This document shows positions 24,679 to 34,461 of a stretch of DNA of 64,000 bases, piece after piece. Below the pieces are notes generated by a model. The model saw only the letters and a program-made list of their open reading frames with translations, was not told the origin of the DNA and did not search any database. Position 1 is the stretch's first letter; each line of letters begins with the position of its first letter. Position numbers and translations under genes: made by a program. The DNA comes from Sphingomonas koreensis (GTDB lineage Bacteria; Pseudomonadota; Alphaproteobacteria; Sphingomonadales; Sphingomonadaceae): the NCBI RefSeq assembly GCF_002797435.1, contig NZ_PGEN01000001.1, positions 4,276,501-4,340,500 of the forward strand, given 5' to 3'.

Positions 24679-25347
24679 TCAGCCCTCCTTGTTCAGGCGC
24701 GCTTTGAGCGCGGCCAGCTCGGCATCGACCTTCTCGGCCGACTGGAGTTCGGCGATTTCCTCCTCCAGCGTCTTCTTGGGCGCGCCCAGTGCCAGCGCAT
24801 CGGCGCGGCCCTCGGCAAAGTCGACCCGGCGTTCGAGCAGGTCGAAGCGGCTGAATGCCTCGCTCACCTTCGAACCGTGCGTCATCTCGCGCAGCTTGAC
24901 GCGATTGTTGGCGCTTTCCAGGCGAGTGGTGATCGCGTTCTGGCGGGCACGGGCGTCGCGCAGCTTGGTCTGCAGCTTGGCGATATCCTCTTCAGAGGCG
25001 CGCAGCGCATCGTCCAGCACCGCAATCTCGGCCTGAAGCTGATCGCACATGTCGAACGCCTTCTGGCGCTCCACCAGCGCGGCCTTGGCCAGGTCCTCGC
25101 GATCCTTGCTCAGCGCCAGCTCGGCCTTCTCGGTCCAGCTCAGCTGCAGGTTCTCCAGCTTCGCGATATGGCGCCGCATTTCCTTCTGGTCGGCGATGGT
25201 GCGCGCCGCGCTGGCGCGAACCTCGACCAGAGTCTCCTCCATCTCGAGGATGATCATGCGGATCATCTTCGCCGGATCTTCCGCCTTGTCGAGAAGGTCG
25301 GTCATGTTGGCTGCGATGATGTCGCGGGTGCGAGAGAAAATGCCCAT
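24679..25347 (-). CDS. pspA: Phage shock protein A
   Basis: This is a 222-residue PspA/Vipp1 (bacterial ESCRT-III) protein, all helical. The opening MGIFSRTRDIIAANMTDLLD and EDPAKMIRMIILEMEETL are characteristic, and the remainder is long coiled coil. PspA binds and stabilises damaged inner membrane and, when free, inhibits PspF. ATG 25347 is the family start. A small leader-peptide gene and a putative sigma-54 promoter lie upstream. Confidence 0.96.
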   Translation of the reverse strand: MGIFSRTRDIIAANMTDLLDKAEDPAKMIRMIILEMEETLVEVRASAARTIADQKEMRRHIAKLENLQLSWTEKAELALSKDREDLAKAALVERQKAFDMCDQLQAEIAVLDDALRASEEDIAKLQTKLRDARARQNAITTRLESANNRVKLREMTHGSKVSEAFSRFDLLERRVDFAEGRADALALGAPKKTLEEEIAELQSAEKVDAELAALKARLNKEG

Positions 25348-25415
25348 CTTCAACTTGCTCCTTGGAAACTTCGTGCCGCCGGACGGGCTAGGGGATACCC
25401 GCCCGGCGGGACCGC

Positions 25416-25556
25416 TCAGGCCGTGGCCTGAGTGGAAACGTCTGCCGTCGCGGTGGCGGCGGGGCCGACGACGCTGGCCAGGCAGGTGGTGCTCACGACC
25501 AGGGTGCAGATCAGCGCCGCCATCGTGCTGCGAAAGCTGTTGTTGCCCTTGTACAT
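25416..25556 (-). CDS. Small exported/membrane peptide upstream of pspA
   Basis: A 46-residue product with a basic start (MYKGNNSFRSTM), a hydrophobic segment (AALICTLVVSTTCLASVVG) and a polar Ala/Thr tail. It looks like a signal peptide with a very short mature part, or a small membrane peptide. ATG 25556 has GGGACGG upstream. It lies between the putative sigma-54 promoter and pspA, so it should be the first gene of the psp transcript. I recall similar small genes before pspA in sphingomonads, but function is unknown. Confidence 0.65.
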   Translation of the reverse strand: MYKGNNSFRSTMAALICTLVVSTTCLASVVGPAATATADVSTQATA

Positions 25557-25611
25557 TGTCGTTCCGTCCCTTGGTATCTCGTTCGCCGCCCGATGCGGCA
25601 TGACTGGAATA

Positions 25612-25629
25612 TTGCAGGGGGCGTGCCAA
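25612..25629 (-). promoter_or_regulatory. Putative sigma-54 promoter of the psp operon
   Basis: Read on the minus strand, TGGCACG-CCCC-CTGCA matches the sigma-54 consensus (TGGCACG, four bases, TTGCA) at all but one position. The GG and GC dinucleotides are correctly spaced. It lies 56 bases before the small leader gene and faces away from pspF, whose product is a sigma-54 activator. Confidence 0.8.
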
Positions 25630-25730
25630 GTTTGAAAACTGGCTGAAATCCGCCATTCTCAACCGGTTCTGGCCTGTCGCTGCAATTGTCCTATTGCCAA
25701 GTGTTGGGAAAATACCCCAAAGGTTCGGAT

Positions 25731-26765
<1,035 letters not shown>

Positions 26766-26803
26766 GTTGCCATCCGGGGCCGCGTAGGCCTATCGCGCCC
26801 GGC

Positions 26804-27583
26804 ATGGAATTCAGCACCGAGATCATCGCCTTCCTCCTCGCCATCGCCTTCGTCGCAGGCACGATCGACGCGATGGCGGGGGGAGGCGGGCTGCTGACCA
26901 TTCCCGCGCTGATGGCGGCAGGCGTGCCCCCCGTCGCGGCGATCGCCACCAACAAGCTGCAGAGCGCATTCGGAACTGCCTCGGCCTGCATCGCCTATTG
27001 GCGCGGCGGGCATCTCGACTTGCGGCGCTTCGCGATGCCGGCGGCGGGCGCATTCCTGGGGTCTGCGGCGGGTGCCTTCACCGTCCAGCATATCGATCCG
27101 GGCTTCCTCACCGCCTTCGTGCCGATCCTGCTCATCCTGATGGCGATGTATTTCCTGCTCGCCCCGCCGATGGGGGAGGCGGATCGCCACGCCCGCCTCG
27201 GCACTGCGGGGATCACCGCGGTGTCGGTGGTGCTCGGCTTCTATGACGGGTTCTTCGGGCCCGGCGCCGGATCGTTCCTGACGACCATGCTGGTGGCGCT
27301 TGCCGGGCTTGGCCTCGTCCGGGCCATCGCCAATGCGAAGTTCCTGAATTTCGCCACCAATGTCGCCGGGCTGCTGGCAATGATCGCGGGCGGGAAGGTC
27401 TTGTGGATGCTCGGCCTCGGCATGGCTGCCGCCAACATCGCCGGCAACCAGATCGGCGCGCGGCTGGCAATGCGCTACGGGGGCAAGGGGGTGCGCCCGC
27501 TGCTGGTCCTCATGTCGGTCGCGCTCACCGTGAAGCTGTTGTCGGATCCGGCCAACCCGATTTGGAACTGGCTGCCGCACTGA
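26804..27583 (+). CDS. TSUP family (TauE/SafE) permease
   Basis: This 259-residue membrane protein has about eight helices in two TSUP halves: FVAGTIDAMAGGGGLLTIPA, and a second copy VVLGFYDGFFGPGAGSFLTT. The family moves sulfite, sulfonates or other organic anions; the substrate here cannot be told. The gene begins 38 bases after pspF on the same strand but has its own probable start region. No sulfur-assimilation gene is adjacent. Confidence 0.88.
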   Translation: MEFSTEIIAFLLAIAFVAGTIDAMAGGGGLLTIPALMAAGVPPVAAIATNKLQSAFGTASACIAYWRGGHLDLRRFAMPAAGAFLGSAAGAFTVQHIDPGFLTAFVPILLILMAMYFLLAPPMGEADRHARLGTAGITAVSVVLGFYDGFFGPGAGSFLTTMLVALAGLGLVRAIANAKFLNFATNVAGLLAMIAGGKVLWMLGLGMAAANIAGNQIGARLAMRYGGKGVRPLLVLMSVALTVKLLSDPANPIWNWLPH

Positions 27584-27678
27584 TCGCTCATTTCGATTGC
27601 GCTACGAGAAAAATTTGTGCGGCGAAGCCCGGGCTGATGCGTTAGGCGGGCGCGACACCAGAACAAGGAGGGTCTCCC

Positions 27679-28296
27679 ATGGCTTTTGAACTTCCCACGC
27701 TGCCTTATGCCAAGGACGCGCTCGCCCCGACCATCTCGGCCGAGACGCTCGATTTCCACTATGGCAAGCACCACAAGGCCTATGTCGACAAGACCAACGG
27801 CTTCGTCGCGGACAAGGGGCTGGAGGGGAAGAAGCTCTCCGAGGTGATCAAGCACGCCAAGGAAACCGGCGACAAGGCGCTGTTCAACAACGCGGCGCAG
27901 ATCTGGAACCACAGCTTCTACTGGTTCGGCCTGACGCCTGAGCCCAAGGAGCCGACCGACAAGCTCGCCGAGCTGATCGAGAAGACCTTCGGGTCGAAGG
28001 AAGAGCTGGTGAAGAAGCTGATCGCCGAGGCGACCAACCACTTCTCCAACGGCTGGGGCTGGCTGGTGCTCGACGGCGACGAGATCAAGGTGACCTCGCT
28101 CCACGACGCCGACACGCCCGTCGTCTATGATTACAAGCCGCTGCTGACGATCGACGTGTGGGAGCACGCCTATTACATCGACTACCGCAACGCGCGCCCG
28201 GGCTATCTGGAAGCGATCACCAAGATCATCGACTGGGATTTCGTCGCGGCGAACCTCGACGGTGAGGGCGTGAGCCGGGCCGACCAGAACGGCTGA
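27679..28296 (+). CDS. sodB: Superoxide dismutase [Fe/Mn]
   Basis: The 205-residue cytosolic enzyme has all four metal ligands, His27, His78, Asp159 and His163, in the blocks FHYGKHHKAYV, WNHSFYW and DVWEHAYYIDYRN. The overall pattern is closer to the iron type, but metal choice cannot be fixed by eye. AAGGAGGG before ATG 27679 is a strong ribosome site. A strong terminator follows the stop, so it is a single-gene unit. Confidence 0.95.
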   Translation: MAFELPTLPYAKDALAPTISAETLDFHYGKHHKAYVDKTNGFVADKGLEGKKLSEVIKHAKETGDKALFNNAAQIWNHSFYWFGLTPEPKEPTDKLAELIEKTFGSKEELVKKLIAEATNHFSNGWGWLVLDGDEIKVTSLHDADTPVVYDYKPLLTIDVWEHAYYIDYRNARPGYLEAITKIIDWDFVAANLDGEGVSRADQNG

Positions 28297-28319
28297 TTGC
28301 CGGACGGTGTAAATGAAAA

Positions 28320-28351
28320 GGGCCGCGGTTCACCGAACCGCGGCCCTTTTT
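28320..28351. terminator. Strong rho-independent terminator after sodB
   Basis: A perfect 12-bp stem (GGGCCGCGGTTC with its complement) around a three-base loop is followed by five T and preceded by AAAA. It therefore works in both orientations, between sodB and the converging yciB gene. Confidence 0.95.
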
Positions 28352-28369
28352 CTTGCCTAGGGAGGAGGA

Positions 28370-29011
28370 TCACTGCTCCGGCGGCAGCGCCTTGTCGACG
28401 ATCTCGCGATCCGTCGTCAGACCGTGGCGCAGCAACATCGGGATATTGCCCATCGCGAAGATCAGCGTCAGCGGCACCACGCCCCACAGCTTGAAGCCGA
28501 CCCAGAAGTCCCAGCTCTGCGTGCGCCATACGACCTCGTTCAGCACTGCCATCGCAACGAAGAACACGGTCCAGTTGATCGTCAGCAGGCGCCAGCCCTT
28601 GGCGGTCAGCCCGGGATAGGCGCTTTCGAGCAGCATCTGAAGCAGCGGCTTCCTGGTAATCAGGCCATAGGCCAGCACCGCGGCGAACATCGAATAGACG
28701 ATGGTCGGCTTCACCTTGATGAAGGTCTCGTCATGGAACCACAGGGTCAGTCCGCCGAACACCAGCACCAGCGCGCCGGAGATCCACAGCATCGGTGAGA
28801 CGTGCTTAGTCTTCCACAACGAGATGCCGATGGCGATGAAGATCGCGACCATGAAGGCCGCGGTCGCCGCCATCATCCGCGCGAGCTGCGGCCCGCCCAT
28901 CAGGCTGTTGACGGCAAAGAACACCGCGAGCGGACCGAAATCGATCAGCATGCGAAGGCCGGGGGTGGGGGCGGGCTTGCCCGCAGCGGATTGAGGCGTG
29001 GATTCGGTCAT
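28370..29011 (-). CDS. yciB: Inner-membrane septation/YciB family protein
   Basis: The 213-residue polytopic protein matches YciB (formerly IspZ). A short polar N-terminus precedes MLIDFGPLAVFFAVNSLMG, and the conserved LLTINWTVFFVAMAVLNEVVWR lies in the second half. It has about six membrane segments. YciB proteins influence cell envelope and division, but their biochemical role is unsettled. It lies upstream of no clear partner; ftsY and mtaB follow the same direction across a 94-base gap that contains a repeat. Confidence 0.92.
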   Translation of the reverse strand: MTESTPQSAAGKPAPTPGLRMLIDFGPLAVFFAVNSLMGGPQLARMMAATAAFMVAIFIAIGISLWKTKHVSPMLWISGALVLVFGGLTLWFHDETFIKVKPTIVYSMFAAVLAYGLITRKPLLQMLLESAYPGLTAKGWRLLTINWTVFFVAMAVLNEVVWRTQSWDFWVGFKLWGVVPLTLIFAMGNIPMLLRHGLTTDREIVDKALPPEQ

Positions 29012-29025
29012 CGGTTCCTAGAATT

Positions 29026-29053
29026 CCGTTCGTGTCGAGCGAAGTCGAGACAC
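29026..29053. repeat. Short intergenic repeat with partial dyad
   Basis: TTCGTGTCGAGCGAAGTCGA continuing to GACAC at 29053 matches a short element I recall being dispersed widely between genes in sphingomonad genomes. A related half (CTCGACCGTGCGAGGCGAAGG) lies about 50 bases further on, so the pair could form a hairpin between yciB and ftsY. Only one copy is in this window; the dispersed nature is from memory. Confidence 0.5.
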
Positions 29054-29105
29054 ATTTTGAAGGATTGCATCCGCCTCGGCCTCTCGACCGTGCGAGGCGA
29101 AGGGT

Positions 29106-30038
29106 TCACCCCCTGTTGAACGCCTCGACCCCGGCGATGATCCGGGCGACCTCGTTGGGATCGAACCCGCGCAGGTCGTCGACCTTCTCGCCGACGCCGA
29201 TCGCATGGATGGGCAGGCCGTATTTCTCCGCCGCCGCGACCAGCACGCCGCCGCGCGCGGTGCCGTCGAGCTTGGTCATGACGATGCCGGTGACGCCGGC
29301 GACTTCCTTGAACACCTCGATCTGGCTCAGCGCGTTCTGGCCGGTGGTCGCATCGAGCACCAGCACCACGTCGTGCGGCGCCCCCGGATCGATCCGGCCG
29401 AGCACGCGGCGGATCTTGGCCAGCTCGTCCATCAGCTCGCGCTTGTTCTGAAGCCGCCCGGCGGTGTCGACGATCAGCACGTCGGCGCGCTGGTCGGTCG
29501 CCTGCTTCAGCGCCTCGAAAGCGATGCCCGCCGCGTCGCCGCCCTCGGCGCCCGCGATGATCGGTACGCCCACCCGCTCGGCCCAGGTCTTGAGCTGGCC
29601 GATCGCCGCCGCGCGGAACGTGTCGCCGGCCGCCAGCATCACCTTCAGCCCCTGATCCTTGAGGATCGCGGCGAGCTTGGCGATCGTCGTGGTCTTGCCC
29701 GATCCGTTGACGCCGATCACCAGGATCACCTGCGGCCGGGCCTTGTCGGTGGTCAGCGGCTGGGCGACCGGCACCAGTGCCTTCTCGATCTCCTCGGCGA
29801 CGACCAGGCGGATGCCCAGATCCTCCATGCCGCGCTCGAACTGCCCGTCGGCCAGCCGGTTGCGGATGCGCGCCGCGGTGCCGGGGCCAAGGTCGCTGGC
29901 GATCAGCGCTTCCTCGATCTCATCCAGCGTCGCGTCGTCCAGCCGCGCCGCGCCAAGGCCGGCAAGATTGCCGACCAGCTTGTCCGACGTCTTCTTGAAC
30001 CCGCCGAGCAGCCGCTCGCGCCACGAAGGCCCGCTCAT
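29106..30038 (-). CDS. ftsY: Signal recognition particle receptor FtsY
   Basis: This 310-residue SRP GTPase docks ribosome-SRP complexes at the membrane. The NG domain is complete: G1 [31 protein letters not shown] (G3) and [10 protein letters not shown] (G4). The acidic A domain of E. coli FtsY is almost absent, as in many alphaproteobacteria. ATG 30038 overlaps the mtaB stop by four bases, so the two are coupled. Its partner ffh is 4.4 kb away. Confidence 0.96.
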   Translation of the reverse strand: MSGPSWRERLLGGFKKTSDKLVGNLAGLGAARLDDATLDEIEEALIASDLGPGTAARIRNRLADGQFERGMEDLGIRLVVAEEIEKALVPVAQPLTTDKARPQVILVIGVNGSGKTTTIAKLAAILKDQGLKVMLAAGDTFRAAAIGQLKTWAERVGVPIIAGAEGGDAAGIAFEALKQATDQRADVLIVDTAGRLQNKRELMDELAKIRRVLGRIDPGAPHDVVLVLDATTGQNALSQIEVFKEVAGVTGIVMTKLDGTARGGVLVAAAEKYGLPIHAIGVGEKVDDLRGFDPNEVARIIAGVEAFNRG

Positions 30039-31285
30039 GCCATCGCCCCGATCAGCTTGCCGTTCCGTACCGTCTCGATCTTCACGTTCGCGATTGCCCC
30101 GATTTCCTGTGGCGGAAGCAGCACTTCCGCGAAATTGCCCGCATGGCCGCGATCGCCCGGCCGTTCCACCAGAATCGACTGCCGCGTGCCGATCAATGTG
30201 TCCAGCCACACCGCCCGCCGCGCCGCTGCCCGCTCGCGCAACGCCGCCGCCCGCGCTTTGGCGACACCCGGGGCGATCTGCGGCATCCGCGCCGCCGGCG
30301 TGCCGTCGCGCGGGCTATAGGGAAAGATATGCGGATGGACGATGTCGCAATCGTCGATCAGCGCCAGCGTATTGGCGAACATCGCCTCGTCCTCGGTCGG
30401 GAAGCCCGCGATCAGATCCGCGCCGATCGCGATCTCCGGCCGTGCGGCTTTCAACCGCATCACCAGATCCACCGATTGCGCCCGCGAATGCCGGCGCTTC
30501 ATCCGTTTGAGCACCATGTCGTCGCCCGCCTGAAGCGACAGATGGACATGCGGCATCACCCGCTTTTCCTGCGTCAGCAGCGCGAACAGCCGCGCGTCGA
30601 TCTCGACCCCGTCGAGCGATGAGAGGCGCAGCCGTGCGACACCGGTGTGCGCCAATATCCGCTCGACCAGCATCCCCAGCGTCGGTGCGCCGGGCAGGTC
30701 GGGACCGTAGCTGGTCAGGTCCACCCCGGTCAGCACGATCTCGCGATGCCCCGCCGCAACCAGCGCCTGAACCCGTTCGACCACCGCGCCCGCCGGCACC
30801 GACCGGCTGTTTCCGCGGCTAAAGGGGATGGCGCAGAAGGTGCAACGGTGATCGCACCCGTTCTGCACCTCGACAAAGGCGCGGGCATGCGCGGAAAAGC
30901 TCGCCGCAAGGTGCGGCGAAGTCTGGCGCACCGCCATGATGTCCTGCACCAGCGCCACCTCGCCCGATGCCCATGACGCGGGGATCAGCTTCTCGGCATT
31001 GCCGATCACCCGGTCCACCTCCGGCATGTCGCCAAAGCTGTTGGGATCGATCTGCGCGGCGCAGCCGGTCACCACCAGTTGGGCGTCCGGCCGTGCACGC
31101 CGTGCCTGGCGGATCGCCTTGCGGGTCTGGCGCACCGCCTCGTTGGTCACGGCGCAGCTATTGACCACGACGACGTCCCCGGACCCAGGCCCAGAACTTA
31201 TCAGGGCCCGGATCGTTTCGCTTTCAGCGAGGTTGAGCCTGCAACCCAGGCTGATTACCTCTGGTCCGGAACAGGAGGACGACAT
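30035..31285 (-). CDS. mtaB: tRNA t6A37 methylthiotransferase MtaB
   Basis: This 416-residue radical-SAM enzyme adds methylthio to t6A at position 37 of tRNAs. The N-terminal cluster Cys are in LGCRLN, VNSCAVT and VTGCAAQ, and the radical SAM motif is CDHRCTFCAIP. Start ATG 31285 is the only one that reaches the conserved start, and its ribosome site is weak. It overlaps base for base with the start of the divergent gene at 31284, since the sequence CATG serves both strands. Confidence 0.93.
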   Translation of the reverse strand: MSSSCSGPEVISLGCRLNLAESETIRALISSGPGSGDVVVVNSCAVTNEAVRQTRKAIRQARRARPDAQLVVTGCAAQIDPNSFGDMPEVDRVIGNAEKLIPASWASGEVALVQDIMAVRQTSPHLAASFSAHARAFVEVQNGCDHRCTFCAIPFSRGNSRSVPAGAVVERVQALVAAGHREIVLTGVDLTSYGPDLPGAPTLGMLVERILAHTGVARLRLSSLDGVEIDARLFALLTQEKRVMPHVHLSLQAGDDMVLKRMKRRHSRAQSVDLVMRLKAARPEIAIGADLIAGFPTEDEAMFANTLALIDDCDIVHPHIFPYSPRDGTPAARMPQIAPGVAKARAAALRERAAARRAVWLDTLIGTRQSILVERPGDRGHAGNFAEVLLPPQEIGAIANVKIETVRNGKLIGAMA

Positions 31286-31862
31286 GAGCGGCGATCTAGG
31301 GCTGGCGGACGGCGAAGTCCATGACGAGGTCGGGGAGGTGCTCGACTTCTGGTTCGGCGACCTCACGCCCGAACAGCATTTCACCAAGGACGATGCGGTC
31401 GACGAAACCATTCGCACCCGCTTCTCGCGGCTGCATGATTTCCTGATGGCCAGTGGCGCGGCGGGCTGGCGCGATCAGCCCGACAATCTCGTTGCGGCAG
31501 TGATCGTGCTCGATCAGTTCAGTCGCAACATGCATCGCGGCACGGCACAGGCCTATGCCGCCGACAAGCTCGCCCTGTCGCTGACGCTCGAGGCGATCGG
31601 CAAGGGCTGGGACACGCGGTTGCCGGCCGATCGTGCCGTCTTTCTCTACATGCCGCTGATGCATGCCGAGAGTCCCGAGGCGCAGAAGCTGTGCATCGCG
31701 AAGATGGCGGCGCTCGGCAAGGACGAGCAGGTGAAGTACGCGATCGATCATGCGGTGGTGATCGAGCAGTTCGGCCGCTTCCCCAGCCGTAACGCCGCGC
31801 TCGGCCGCGAGTCCACGGCTGCCGAGCGCGAGTATCTCGAACGGCCGGATGCCGGATGGTGA
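31284..31862 (+). CDS. DUF924 family protein
   Basis: The 192-residue protein matches the DUF924 pattern: VLDFWFGDLTPEQHF near the start, VIVLDQFSRNMHRGTAQAYA, then VFLYMPLMHAESPEAQKL. The helical repeat-like fold has no assigned reaction. ATG 31284 has AGGAGG upstream, a far better ribosome site than the divergent mtaB start it overlaps. The stop abuts the stop of the dioxygenase-like gene with no spacing. Confidence 0.88.
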   Translation: MSGDLGLADGEVHDEVGEVLDFWFGDLTPEQHFTKDDAVDETIRTRFSRLHDFLMASGAAGWRDQPDNLVAAVIVLDQFSRNMHRGTAQAYAADKLALSLTLEAIGKGWDTRLPADRAVFLYMPLMHAESPEAQKLCIAKMAALGKDEQVKYAIDHAVVIEQFGRFPSRNAALGRESTAAEREYLERPDAGW

Positions 31863-32537
31863 TCAGGCCGGGTGCGTTTCCAGCCTGATATCGCGTTGCG
31901 CCAGCAGGATGCCGTCCGGGGTCCTGCCTAGCCGGACGACTCCGTCGCCGCCGCGCAGTTCGCATGCCTTGCGATAGGCCGCCGTCACCCCGAACTCACC
32001 CTCGAAGACGACGTCGTCGATATAATAGGGCCGCCGCCCCGGTTCGCCGACGAACAGGTGGACATGTGCCGGCATCGTCCGGTCGGGGTAGGGGGCGGGT
32101 TTGATCGTGTTGAAGGTATATCGCCCGTCCGCGCCGGTGCGCGCCCAGCCGCGCAACCGGCCGTGGCGGCGGCTCCACATGCTCTCGTTCGATCCGTTCG
32201 CGTACAGGCCGTCATGGTTGGTGTGATGCGCGTAGATGACGACGCCGGCCGCGGGTGCGCTTCCGTCCGCGGTCAGCACCCGCCCGGTCAGGATCATCCG
32301 CTCGCCCGGCTCGTCGGGGCCGGCCAGGTCGACCGTTGCGGCAAGCGTCGTGGCGCGGCGTTCGCCTACCGCTTCGCAACCTTCGCAATTGTAGAGGTTG
32401 GGCCGTGCCGCCGGTAAAGCGGGCGAGACCGATGGGCCGGGCGCGGATGGCTGCGCCATCAGGTTGCGGATGGCAAGCGTGCCCCCCGCGCCGGCCGCCA
32501 GAGCCGCCAGTATGATGCGTCGATCGAATGCCATCAT
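31863..32537 (-). CDS. Intradiol ring-cleavage dioxygenase-like protein, exported
   Basis: This 224-residue protein has a Tat-like leader (DRRIILAALAAGAGGTLA) followed by an intradiol dioxygenase beta-sandwich. The GRVLTADGSAPAAGVVI strand, YANG, RGWARTGADGRYTFNTIKPA and PYPDRTMPAHVHLFV are visible and hold the likely Tyr and His iron ligands. Secreted members of this fold are common and mostly uncharacterised, so aromatic cleavage is not assured. No aromatic catabolic genes are adjacent. Confidence 0.8.
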   Translation of the reverse strand: MMAFDRRIILAALAAGAGGTLAIRNLMAQPSAPGPSVSPALPAARPNLYNCEGCEAVGERRATTLAATVDLAGPDEPGERMILTGRVLTADGSAPAAGVVIYAHHTNHDGLYANGSNESMWSRRHGRLRGWARTGADGRYTFNTIKPAPYPDRTMPAHVHLFVGEPGRRPYYIDDVVFEGEFGVTAAYRKACELRGGDGVVRLGRTPDGILLAQRDIRLETHPA

Positions 32538-32597
32538 CGTCGCCCCTTCTGCGTCGACCTGAAGTCTAGATCAGGCGGGGCGCCGGGAGAAGGGGGA

Positions 32598-34241
32598 TCA
32601 GATTGCGCGCCGTTCGCTATCGGTGACCTGGTTCGCGGAGGCCGCGGGCTGGGGCGTTCCCGGAGGCTGGACCAGCAGCCTTTTCTCCGCGAGCATCCGC
32701 CGCGCACCCGCGATCGACAGCGGCTTGCCGTAATGCCAGCCTTGCGCCTTGGCGCAGCCGAGTGCCTTCAGCCGGGCCTCGATCGCGGCGTCCTCGACGC
32801 CTTCGGCGGTGATCGGCAGGTTGAGGCTCTCGCCCAGGCTGACGATCGCGTTGACGATGGCCGCGGAGTCGGCGCTTTCGTTCAGGGAGATGACGAAGCT
32901 CTTGTCGATCTTGATCCGGTCGAAAGGCAGCGCGCGCAGGTGCGCGAGCGAGGAATAGCCTGTCCCGAAATCGTCGAGCGCAAGGCTTGCGCCCTGGTTC
33001 TTGAGGCTGCCGACGATCGACTGGGCGAGCGCCAGATTCTCGAACAGCGCGCTTTCGGTGATCTCCAGCTCCAGCCGATGGGCTGGGAAGCCGGTCTCGG
33101 TCAGCACCTTGATGATCTTCTGCGAAAGCCACGCGTCGCGCAGCTGCCAGGGCGAGATGTTGACCGAAAGGTTGAGTGCCGGGTCCCAGTCGCGCGCGGC
33201 GGTGAAGGCCTGGTGCATGATCGACAGTGACATCTCCGCGATCATTCCGGTTTCCTCGGCGATCGGGATGAACAGTTCGGGGCTGATCAGCCCGCGGGTC
33301 GGATGCTCCCAGCGCGCAAGGACTTCGAAGCCGTGGAGCTTGCCGGTGGCGAGGTCGATCTGCTGCTCGAAATAGGGGACGATCTCGCCGCGCGGGATCG
33401 CCGCGCGCAGCCCGGATTCGAGCTCGTTGCGCGTCTGCAGCTCGCGTTCCATCGACTGGTCGAACCAGGCATAGCGGTTCCGCCCCGACTTCTTCGCGAC
33501 ATACATCGCAATATCCGCCGACCGCAAAAGCGCGTCGATGCTCTGGCAGTCGAAGTCGGATCGCGCGACGCCGACCGAGCAGCTGATGTGGAGCCGGAAC
33601 CCGTCCGCCTCGATCGGTTGGGAAAGGCGCGCGACCAGCTTTTCAGCGATCCGCTCGACCGTGTCGGGGTGCGTCGGATCGAACAGGAAGCCGCACGCGA
33701 ACTCGTCGCCACCCAGCCGCGCGGTGAGCGCTACCGGGGGCATGGCGTTGGCGATTTCGCCCGCGACGGCGCGCAAAAGGGCGTCGCCGACGGCGTGGCC
33801 GTGCATGTCGTTGATCGTCTTGAAGTGATCGAGATCGACGATCATCAGCGCCATCGCCTTGCGGCGGTTGTGCGCGCGCATGAACATCGCCGCGCCTTCC
33901 TCGTTCAGGCTGCGGCGGTTGAGGAAGCCGGTCAGGGGATCGCGGCTCGCCAGCATATGCGCCCGCTCTTCCGCGGCGGCACGGATGCGTACCTCGTGGC
34001 GCAGCGCCGTGTGGCGCCGCCAGCCGAACAGGATCAGCGCGACGTTGAGCAGCAGCGCGATCACCAGCGTGCGATCCGCAGGCGCCCCGCCCTCGAAATA
34101 ATGTTTGAGCGTCTTCGACAGCACCGAGCTGCCGGTCCCGACGAACATCAGGATCGCGGCAACGCTGATCGCTCCCGTGATCAGGTCCGTTCCCGGCGCT
34201 GCGTCCCTGTTTTCGTCTTGCTTGTCGAGATCCAGCGCCAT
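32598..34241 (-). CDS. Membrane GGDEF/EAL cyclic-di-GMP protein
   Basis: The 547-residue product has two membrane helices (ITGAISVAAILMFVGTGSSV and LVIALLLNVALILFGW), then a GGDEF domain with intact RLGGDEFA and an EAL domain. The EAL motif reads EVL, but DDFGTGYSS, ITES and AEGVED are intact. It may both make and break c-di-GMP. No separate sensor domain is present beyond the short periplasmic loop. ATG 34241 with GGGAG upstream is preferred over ATG 34283. Confidence 0.9.
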   Translation of the reverse strand: MALDLDKQDENRDAAPGTDLITGAISVAAILMFVGTGSSVLSKTLKHYFEGGAPADRTLVIALLLNVALILFGWRRHTALRHEVRIRAAAEERAHMLASRDPLTGFLNRRSLNEEGAAMFMRAHNRRKAMALMIVDLDHFKTINDMHGHAVGDALLRAVAGEIANAMPPVALTARLGGDEFACGFLFDPTHPDTVERIAEKLVARLSQPIEADGFRLHISCSVGVARSDFDCQSIDALLRSADIAMYVAKKSGRNRYAWFDQSMERELQTRNELESGLRAAIPRGEIVPYFEQQIDLATGKLHGFEVLARWEHPTRGLISPELFIPIAEETGMIAEMSLSIMHQAFTAARDWDPALNLSVNISPWQLRDAWLSQKIIKVLTETGFPAHRLELEITESALFENLALAQSIVGSLKNQGASLALDDFGTGYSSLAHLRALPFDRIKIDKSFVISLNESADSAAIVNAIVSLGESLNLPITAEGVEDAAIEARLKALGCAKAQGWHYGKPLSIAGARRMLAEKRLLVQPPGTPQPAASANQVTDSERRAI

Positions 34242-34461
34242 GCCGGCAAATCTCCCACCCCTGTCAATCGCGGGATTTTCCACGTCGAGGGTGTAGATGG
34301 AGTTAAAGTGGGTAGAGGTTGCACCTATCTTCGTTTCCGGCTAAGCGCGCCAACGACCGTTCCCAGGAACGCGACGCATGTTGCCCAAGGGCACGCTGGC
34401 CGACGAGGTTTCGTCCGCCGGCGTTTTATGCGTTTCGGCCCCGGGATATTAGGAGAAGCGA

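Noticed and set aside
22306..25347. CRISPR-like or phage-encoded origin for the repeated small genes
   Set aside because: The repeats are in protein sequence only; no DNA direct repeats with spacers and no phage genes are present.
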